Source: Alteromonas halophila
GTDB lineage: Bacteria > Pseudomonadota > Gammaproteobacteria > Enterobacterales > Alteromonadaceae
Direction: 5' to 3'
Assembly (NCBI RefSeq): GCF_014651815.1
Contig: NZ_BMXP01000001.1
Location: 275,934 to 339,933, forward strand
Length of the DNA: 64,000 nt
Both the position numbers and the translations under genes were made by a program. Positions 58,173 to 64,000 of the stretch are shown piece after piece. Numbering within the stretch: the first letter of the stretch is position 1; every line of letters begins with the position of its first letter. Under the pieces are notes generated by a model. The model was given only the letters and a program-made list of their open reading frames with translations, was not told where the DNA came from and ran no database searches.

Positions 58173-59663
58173 TTAATGCAACTCTTCTTTCATTTTTTGC
58201 TGGAAGGCGTCAAAGGTATCTTCAACACCTTCGCGAGGCTTACCGAACTTACTTAGTACGATGATAGTGATGCTCGATAAGATGAAGCCGGGTACAATTT
58301 CGTACATCCAGCCGCCTAACTCAAAGTACAGCCAAATCAGTACGGTTACCGCACCCACAATCATGCCACCGAGCGCCGCACGGCGGGTCATGTTGCGCTT
58401 AAACAGGCTAAAGATGACCAGCGGCCCAAAGGCTGCCCCAAATCCGGCCCACGCATTACTAACCAGCTCTAAAATCGTACTGTCGCGATCATAAGCCAGA
58501 TAAATTGCTACCAGCGCAACCACTACGACGGAAACCCGGCCGGCGATCACCAGTTCTGTGTCTGACGCATTGCGGCGCAGGAATGCCTGGTAAAAGTCGC
58601 TGGTCAGTGAGCTGGATGTCACCAGCAGCTGCGAGGAAATAGTACTCATAATGGCTGCCAGAATGGCGGCGAGCAGGAAACCGCCAATAAGCGGATGGAA
58701 GAGGATCTGAGACAGATAGATAAAGACGGTTTCCGGGTCAATGGAATTATTATTGCCGGTGACGTAGGCAAGGCCAAACAGCCCGGTCATCAATGCACCA
58801 ATAATCGAGACAATCATCCAGGTCATGCCGATATTGCGGGCTTTTTTTACATCTTTCACTGTGCGAATAGCCATGAAGCGCACGATGATATGCGGCTGAC
58901 CAAAATAGCCGATGCCCCAGGAAGCTAAAGATATCACGCCAATAAAGGTGATCGCTTCGCCGGTATCTGCATTGGTAAAGGGTTGAAACAGTGCAGGGTC
59001 GATATTTTTAAGTGAAGCCACTGATTCGTTCAGTCCACCCAGTTCCATCACCACCACAATTGGCACCATGACCAGCGCGATAAACATGATACAGCCCTGT
59101 ACAAAGTCCGTCATACTGACCGCCATAAAGCCGCCAATCAGCGTGTAAGCCACGACCACACCAGCCGTTACGTACAGGCCAACTTCGTAGCTTAATCCAA
59201 ATGAGCTTTCAAATAACTTGCCGCCGGCAACAACGCCTGATGAGGTGTACAACGTAAAGAAGATTACAATCACGACTGAGGCGATGATCCTGAGTGCCCG
59301 TGAATCGTCTGCAAAGCGGTTTTCAAAGTAATCCGGAATGGTAATGGAATTTTTAGCGACTTCAGTAAATACCCGCAGCCGTGGCGCTACCAGAAGGTAA
59401 TTCGCTAACGCACCAATGACCAGCCCCACTGCAATCCAGCCGGCTGATATGCCCTGCACATACATGGCGCCGGGGAGTCCCATGAGCATCCAGCCACTCA
59501 TATCAGATGCACCAGCCGAGAGTGCGGTTACTGCCGGACCAAGCTGACGCCCGCCAAGCATATATCCCTCAACGTTGGTATCGGTTTGCCGGTAAGCAAA
59601 AAGCCCAATGCCCAGCATCACCACAAAATAAAGTGCCAACGAAATTATCGTACCTGTTGCCAT
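58173..59663 (-). CDS. putP: Sodium/proline symporter
   Basis: 496 residues, a polytopic LeuT-fold sodium:solute symporter. The start MATGTIISLALYFVVMLGIGLFAYRQT is followed by the PutP signature GYMLGGRQLGPAVTALSAGASDMSGWMLMGLPGAMYV. AAILAAIMSTISSQLLVTSSSLTSDFY contains the Ser/Thr residues of the second sodium site. The ATG at 59663 has GGGAAA about six bases upstream; a start at 59690 adds nine residues. No putA or proline regulator is adjacent. Confidence 0.94.
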   Translation of the reverse strand: MATGTIISLALYFVVMLGIGLFAYRQTDTNVEGYMLGGRQLGPAVTALSAGASDMSGWMLMGLPGAMYVQGISAGWIAVGLVIGALANYLLVAPRLRVFTEVAKNSITIPDYFENRFADDSRALRIIASVVIVIFFTLYTSSGVVAGGKLFESSFGLSYEVGLYVTAGVVVAYTLIGGFMAVSMTDFVQGCIMFIALVMVPIVVVMELGGLNESVASLKNIDPALFQPFTNADTGEAITFIGVISLASWGIGYFGQPHIIVRFMAIRTVKDVKKARNIGMTWMIVSIIGALMTGLFGLAYVTGNNNSIDPETVFIYLSQILFHPLIGGFLLAAILAAIMSTISSQLLVTSSSLTSDFYQAFLRRNASDTELVIAGRVSVVVVALVAIYLAYDRDSTILELVSNAWAGFGAAFGPLVIFSLFKRNMTRRAALGGMIVGAVTVLIWLYFELGGWMYEIVPGFILSSITIIVLSKFGKPREGVEDTFDAFQQKMKEELH

Positions 59664-59895
59664 ATGATTTTCCCTTGTTTTTTGTTTCATGCTAACAGGA
59701 ACGTCCGGAAGTCTCTACGGACGACAGGCAATTCGCGCAGAGACCGGTAAAAGACACGTTATCCTGTGTACACAAAGCAATGTCTGACCCCGAAAGTTAA
59801 CAGACGGCGTCGCGCTTTTTTTATTTTATGGCAGGTCTGTGCCTGCCTTTGGGATTAATACTTAAAAAGACAACAATAGGATTGTCAGGCGTATA

Positions 59896-59938
59896 GAAAA
59901 AGCCGTGTCCGCCCTGAACTGGCGGGCGAACACAGCCT
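59896..59938 (-). terminator. Intrinsic terminator after the DUF3379 gene
   Basis: On the minus strand, GGCTGTGTTCGCCC pairs (one mismatch) with GGGCGGACACGGC, followed by TTTTTC. It starts 20 bases past the stop of the gene at 59958. Confidence 0.85.
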
Positions 59939-59957
59939 GTTACGCGCAGGATGGTGC

Positions 59958-60662
59958 TCAGGTAGAAAACTGAATACGCTGTTTCACGTTATCGAGCATG
60001 GGCAGCAGATTTGCGTTTTTATGGCCAACTACCATGATGCTGGCGCGTTGCATATGCACGCCCTGACCATGATAACGGTCATCGGCAAAATTGTCGGGGA
60101 GACTTATATCGTCGCGATTCGGCACCACAAACACCGACATTTTGCCTTGCTGGGTATTTAAAATCAGGTGCAGACTACGCACGCTTTGCAGATGACAGTA
60201 GTTAACAACTTCTACATCGCCAATCATGTCTGTGAAACTGGCCCCAAAACTGGCCAGTTTAGCGTTAACCTGACGCAGATCGACAGGCACTGCAGAGTGG
60301 GCCTGTTCATCTTCTGCATACACCATGTGCGCCAGCACCTCATTGCCCAGATTAAGAGGCTGTCGGGTAAAAAGTGTAAAACTAAGGCCTATGGTAAAGG
60401 CCAGTGAAGCCGCCAGTGCCATGTACCAGCGACTACGACGTTTGTGTCTGGCAAACTCATACGCTGACTGCTGCCAGATTAGTTTATGTGCCAGATCATC
60501 CGGTATCTCTACCTTTGCCGCTTGCTTAAGGTCACGGTCGAGTTTTTTCTGTTCATTCCAGAATGCCCGCTTACCCGGATCTTGCTGGGCTGCTTTCACT
60601 ACTTCTGCGTCGGTCGTGTCTGGATTGGCGTAGACACGACGCCGAAATTCTAATTCATCCAT
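59958..60662 (-). CDS. DUF3379 family protein, probable anti-sigma factor
   Basis: About 234 residues. A soluble N-terminal part (MDELEFRRRVYANPDTTDAEVVKAAQQDP, PDDLAHKLIWQQSAYEFARHKRRSRW) precedes one membrane helix near residues 80-98 (MALAASLAFTIGLSFTLF). A C-terminal domain of about 130 residues follows, with one Cys in VVNYCHLQ. It is encoded immediately after an ECF sigma gene, overlapping its stop by eight bases, and has the layout of a one-helix anti-sigma. The anti-sigma role is inferred from position and topology. AGGT lies upstream of the ATG at 60662; the longer frame to 60722 overlaps the sigma gene. Confidence 0.85.
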   Translation of the reverse strand: MDELEFRRRVYANPDTTDAEVVKAAQQDPGKRAFWNEQKKLDRDLKQAAKVEIPDDLAHKLIWQQSAYEFARHKRRSRWYMALAASLAFTIGLSFTLFTRQPLNLGNEVLAHMVYAEDEQAHSAVPVDLRQVNAKLASFGASFTDMIGDVEVVNYCHLQSVRSLHLILNTQQGKMSVFVVPNRDDISLPDNFADDRYHGQGVHMQRASIMVVGHKNANLLPMLDNVKQRIQFST

Positions 60663-61167
60663 TGTGTCGACCTCGCAATGCGTCATCTTTTTCAAGCGAT
60701 TCCCGCAACTGATTACGGGCACGAAATAACCGTGTCATCACGGTATTTTTATTAAGGTTTAGCTGTGCAGCAATTTCTTCACCACTCAATCCGAATACCA
60801 GCTGTAAAATTAATGGCTCCCGGTACTCCTCGCTCAGTGACGCCAGCAGACGCCGCAGCTCACGCTGCTGGACTTCCTGTTCGGCGGACATGGTCTCATC
60901 AAACACGCTGACATCTTCAATGTCGACGGTGTCAAATTGCTTGCGTTCAAAGCGGCGGGCGTTTTCCCGGCGTAAAATAGTAATCAGCCAGGCTTTCGCG
61001 GCCTGGTTGTCTTTGAGTGAATCGAGTGATCGCCAGGCCCGCAAAAAAGTTTCCTGCACAATATCTTCAGCTACGGCTTTGTCTTTAATCAGCCAATAGG
61101 CATAACGGTAAATATCGGCATGAAACGCGTGCACCAACGCCTCGTAGCGTCGCTGTTTTGATTTCAT
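60655..61167 (-). CDS. ECF RNA polymerase sigma factor
   Basis: 170 residues from the ATG at 61167; 185 from the ATG at 61212. Region 2 contains FHADIYRYAYWLIKDKAVAEDIVQETFLRAWRSLDSL and KAWLITILRRENARRF. Region 4 contains SLSEEYREPLILQLVFGLSGEEIAAQLNLNKNTVMTRLFRARNQL. The start is uncertain. The ATG at 61212 lies directly on the T-run of an upstream terminator with no ribosome site, so the inner start (MKSKQRRYEALVHAFH), with a weak AGG 10-12 bases upstream, is favoured. It forms a two-gene unit with the DUF3379 gene. Its target genes are unknown. Confidence 0.85.
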   Translation of the reverse strand: MKSKQRRYEALVHAFHADIYRYAYWLIKDKAVAEDIVQETFLRAWRSLDSLKDNQAAKAWLITILRRENARRFERKQFDTVDIEDVSVFDETMSAEQEVQQRELRRLLASLSEEYREPLILQLVFGLSGEEIAAQLNLNKNTVMTRLFRARNQLRESLEKDDALRGRHNG

Positions 61168-61212
61168 ATAGGGTAAGACCTGCGTATCCACTGTTTTCTT
61201 TCGTTTAAACAT

Positions 61213-61245
61213 AAAAAAAGCGGCTAAGCTGACCTTAACCGCTTC
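61213..61245 (-). terminator. Intrinsic terminator of the DUF885 gene
   Basis: On the minus strand, AAGCGGTTAAG pairs with CTTAGCCGCTT (one mismatch) around GTCAG, followed by seven T. The T-run touches the longest possible start codon of the sigma gene. Confidence 0.9.
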
Positions 61246-61266
61246 CTCACACTCATCATTTTTTAT

Positions 61267-63135
61267 TTATTGTTCTTTAACCTGGGCTATCCAGTTATCG
61301 ATGTTTTCTTCCAGCATCGACAAAGGAACCGGACCATAGCGCAGTACTTCGTCATGGAAACCCTGCCAGGAAAAGTCATCACCAAGTTCTTTTTGGGCTT
61401 TATCACGCAGTGCCATGATTTTAAGTTTGCCGATCATATAGGCTGTAGCCTGGCCTGGCATCGCGATATAGCGCTCGATAGCCTTAACCGAGTCATTTTT
61501 CGGATTCGGCGTGTTGTCGATAAGATACTCAATAGCTTCTTCGCGTGTCCATTTTTTCGAATGGATCCCGGTGTCCACTACCAGTCGGCAGGCACGCCAT
61601 AACTCCATGGCCAGGCGTCCAAAGTCAGAGTAAGGATCTTCATAAAAACCCATATCCTTGGCCAGCTCTTCTGAATACAGTCCCCAGCCCTCCGTATAGG
61701 CGGTAAAGCTCAGGAATTTCTGGAACTGAGGCACACCCTCTAACTCCTGCGCGATAGCACGCTGCATATGGTGCCCCGGGATCCCTTCATGATACGCCAG
61801 CGCTTCAAGTTGATAGGTTGGCATGTCCTTCATATTATAAAGGTTGGCGTAGTAGATACCCGGCCGGCTGCCGTCCTGTGCAGGGCTCTGGTAAAAGGCT
61901 TTTCCTGCCGACTTTTCACGGAATGCTTCCACCCGTTTTACGACCATCGGCGCTTCCGGCAGAATTCCAAAGTAATCCGGAATGGCCTCACGCATTTCAT
62001 CGATAACGCGTTTTGCTTCCGACAGGTACTTCTCGCGACCTTCAGCGGTATTGGCATAGTAGAATTGCTCGTCTTCGCGCATAAATTCAAAGAACGCAGC
62101 CAAATCCCCGTCAAACTCAACCTGCTCCATAATATCGCGCATGGCGTTATGGATACGCTCAACGTTTTCAAGGCCAATCTGGTGCACTTCGTCTGCGGTC
62201 AGGTCGGTAGTTGTAAACCAGTTCAGTCGGTTTTGATACCAGGCCTCTGCGTCAGGAAGCCGCCACACACCGTCACCTTCCGGGGTCAGTTCTGCCTGAT
62301 GCCTGAGCTCGTCGATAAAGTCATTATACGCGGGTTTTACTGAGGTCAGTAACGCAGCTTTGGCTTCTTCTTTCAGGGCATCTTTCTCAACACTTTCAAT
62401 TTCCAGGTTATCGACCTTGTTCTGAAAATCCTTCCAGATGGTGGAAGGGGTGTCACTGGTGTCAAACGGTGCACCTGAAATGACATTCTGTGATGCTTCG
62501 ATCATCTGGTCGTAGGACCAGTCTGGCGGAAACACGCCTTTTTCTTCGCGCAATCGCATTTGATCGATAACCTGATCAAACAATGTGTCGACTTTGTCCA
62601 GCCGACTGATGTACGCCTGAGCATCGGATTTGTCACTCACACTATGAATGTTGATCAGAAAGCTTGGAACCATGGTGTGCGCCGCACGAAACTGATGAAC
62701 GACATAACTGTGGTGGCGGAACTTATCGTTAGCCAGATCACGCTCAATCCCCAGTTTGAACAGCCGCAGACTTAGTTTCTCCTGCTCGCTGAGCTTGTCA
62801 GTGTCGAACGTTTCAATGGTTTCCAGGCGGTTTTTTGCCATGGCTATCGCTTTGTCTTTTGACGCTTCGGTCACCTCATCCCATTCACCATAGTTCCATT
62901 TAATGCCCAGGTAACTCTGGAACAGGGGCGAGCGTTCAAGATCCTCTTTAAACGTTCGCTCAAAAAATGCGTTAACACGTTCGGACTCTGTGCGGGCTGA
63001 TTGCTCGGATGCTGCCTGTGTCGATGTCTGCTCAGCCTGAGGGGCTGTGGATGAAGCGTTGTCATTGGCAGGTGAGCAGGCCATGACACCCGTCAGCGCC
63101 AGCGCGACCGGGGTAAGTTTCCAAAATGCTTTCAT
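61267..63135 (-). CDS. DUF885 family protein, lipoprotein, probable metallopeptidase
   Basis: 622 residues. The leader ends LTGVMACS, a lipobox with Cys20, followed by a Gln/Thr/Ser/Ala-rich linker. The DUF885 domain contains EALAYHEGIPGHHMQRAIAQEL, an HExxGHH-type motif, and YTEGWGLYSEELAKDMGFY. These resemble gluzincin-like metal sites, so a zinc peptidase is likely; the enzymatic role of the family is poorly known. The ATG at 63135 has GGAG seven bases upstream; a frame start at 63204 would precede the signal peptide. A terminator follows. Confidence 0.9.
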   Translation of the reverse strand: MKAFWKLTPVALALTGVMACSPANDNASSTAPQAEQTSTQAASEQSARTESERVNAFFERTFKEDLERSPLFQSYLGIKWNYGEWDEVTEASKDKAIAMAKNRLETIETFDTDKLSEQEKLSLRLFKLGIERDLANDKFRHHSYVVHQFRAAHTMVPSFLINIHSVSDKSDAQAYISRLDKVDTLFDQVIDQMRLREEKGVFPPDWSYDQMIEASQNVISGAPFDTSDTPSTIWKDFQNKVDNLEIESVEKDALKEEAKAALLTSVKPAYNDFIDELRHQAELTPEGDGVWRLPDAEAWYQNRLNWFTTTDLTADEVHQIGLENVERIHNAMRDIMEQVEFDGDLAAFFEFMREDEQFYYANTAEGREKYLSEAKRVIDEMREAIPDYFGILPEAPMVVKRVEAFREKSAGKAFYQSPAQDGSRPGIYYANLYNMKDMPTYQLEALAYHEGIPGHHMQRAIAQELEGVPQFQKFLSFTAYTEGWGLYSEELAKDMGFYEDPYSDFGRLAMELWRACRLVVDTGIHSKKWTREEAIEYLIDNTPNPKNDSVKAIERYIAMPGQATAYMIGKLKIMALRDKAQKELGDDFSWQGFHDEVLRYGPVPLSMLEENIDNWIAQVKEQ

Positions 63136-63236
63136 TGTGTCTCCTGTTTTTGTGATAGCGCAAGGAACAGACGAGCATGCAGGCACATTCGCCTCTGCCT
63201 TCACAGGTTATCGTTATAGTCCTTATCGCGCGGCTC

Positions 63237-64000
63237 TCAGCCTGGGTAGAGCGGTTGCAACCGGTTTGCCGGTTCATCACCCTGTTTTCCCCAGGCTCGG
63301 CGAGCCTCTTCTATTGCTTTACGCAGCGTTTTAGTGTCAGCCGGCTGCCGCGGCTCTGAGGCTTTACCATAGCGCGTTGCATGTAACTGATCCATGATCG
63401 GCTGCAATATTGCGGTTGCCTGGTAATCTGCCGGGCTGACTGACTGTCCCTCGGGCACCAGTGTTGTCATCCAGCGTGCAAGCGCGGAGGCAATCGCGGC
63501 TGCATCACCTGCTTTGACCGCCTGTTCAAGATTTGCGTAGGCCGCTTTTTCGGTTTCATTGCCGTGAACATGCTGAGGGGCGGTATGCGCGCGCGGTATC
63601 AGGCTGTGTTGCTGGCGGCGATAATAAACAATGGTTGCAACCCAGCCTGCCAGCGCCAGGATCAACACCAGACATAACACCTGAAAGCTGGCATATTGCC
63701 AAACCGGCTTTACCGAAGCCGGTGCACTATCATCGGAGGCAGGAGTGGGCGCAGAGGGCTGGGTCTCAGAACCAGACGGCGACGGGGCAGAAGCCGGTGC
63801 AGGAGCGCCGGTGGCGGCAGCGCTGGCCGGTTCAACGGTGATGGTGCGTGCATCAAGGGTTGCGTATTCGGTTTCTCCGGTAACGATGTTAAACCAGGGG
63901 ATGGTAACTTCCGGCAGTACGTAATCCCCGGCTTTGGTTGGGATAAGCGCCAGTGACTCCTGACGCTGAGCGATAAGGTTATTGTCTTTCTCAACCGTGG
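63237..64000 (-). CDS. BatD-like membrane protein (C-terminal part)
   Basis: The frame is open at the right edge, so only the last about 254 residues are seen. The visible part starts with TVEKDNNLIAQRQESLALI and TKAGDYVLPEVTIPWFN, the conserved BatD (oxygen tolerance) Ig-like domain end. A Pro/Ala/Ser-rich linker of about 45 residues follows. Then comes one membrane helix (VLCLVLILALAGWVATIVYY) and a cytoplasmic tail ending QPLYPG. BatD usually works with MoxR, BatA and BatB vWA proteins, which may lie beyond the window. A GTG at 63680 is internal and should not be taken as the start. Confidence 0.85.
   Translation of the reverse strand, partial: TVEKDNNLIAQRQESLALIPTKAGDYVLPEVTIPWFNIVTGETEYATLDARTITVEPASAAATGAPAPASAPSPSGSETQPSAPTPASDDSAPASVKPVWQYASFQVLCLVLILALAGWVATIVYYRRQQHSLIPRAHTAPQHVHGNETEKAAYANLEQAVKAGDAAAIASALARWMTTLVPEGQSVSPADYQATAILQPIMDQLHATRYGKASEPRQPADTKTLRKAIEEARRAWGKQGDEPANRLQPLYPG

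Noticed and set aside
58049-58264. Open frame of 71 codons between cysD and putP
   Set aside because: It crosses the putP terminator and the end of putP and has no ribosome site.

Overview
The window comes from a marine gammaproteobacterium of the Alteromonadaceae (Alteromonas / Salinimonas / Aestuariibacter type). The evidence is MotY next to RNase T, a full Rnf operon with nth, paired TonB-dependent receptors, a SpoVR-YeaH-PrkA operon and moderate GC with AT-rich spacers. The family is inferred from protein resemblance; no 16S gene is present. There is no prophage, classical IS or CRISPR array. Nearly everything is core chromosome, plus one receptor locus and one family of short dispersed repeats with a resident HUH/Y1 transposase.

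Layout. 1-1.5 kb: end of prmB and aroC. 1.5-6.3 kb (minus): PrkA kinase (yeaG), yeaH and spoVR. 6.5-17.8 kb: an oxidative-stress / iron core (sodB, grxD, bfd with a Fur-like site, 2-Cys peroxiredoxin, rnt), interrupted by a TonB receptor - ECF sigma - FecR - STN-TonB receptor locus. 17.8-22.5 kb: motY, glpQ, gloA, metE. 22.7 kb: metR, divergent from metE across a perfect MetR-type site. 23.9 kb: TolB-like/TPR membrane protein. 26.1-32.6 kb (minus): rnfABCDGE-nth. 32.8-33.0 kb: two identical tRNA-Asn genes with a strong promoter, then about 1.05 kb of AT-rich non-coding DNA carrying two inverted DnaA-box-like sequences. 34-37.5 kb: MATE exporter and uvrB. 37.7-41 kb: LysR regulator, queC, queE and a periplasmic binding-like protein. 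41.2-42.2 kb: RAYT-like transposase. 42.7-46.4 kb: opgG-opgH. 46.4-50.4 kb (minus): asnB, a repeat array, an M28 peptidase lipoprotein. 50.5-52.2 kb: DUF3025 and YIP1 proteins. 52.4-57.9 kb (minus): cysD-cysC-cysQ-cysN-SLC13, a sulfate-assimilation operon. 58.2-64 kb (minus): putP, a DUF3379 protein, an ECF sigma factor, a DUF885 lipoprotein and the C-terminus of a BatD-like protein.

The most unusual signal is an 11-base word, GGTGGGTGTCC, and its complement. It occurs exactly ten times, always outside genes, where about 0.03 would be expected by chance in 64 kb. Copies point inward on both sides of the transposase gene at 41.2-42.2 kb. Another set at 48.3-48.7 kb has the same polarity without a transposase and includes a tandem array of period about 41 bp. 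This looks like a REP/RAYT-type system with a non-canonical, non-hairpin repeat. Also notable are the two near-duplicate receptors around a FecI/FecR pair, and the DnaA-box pair upstream of the MATE-uvrB genes.
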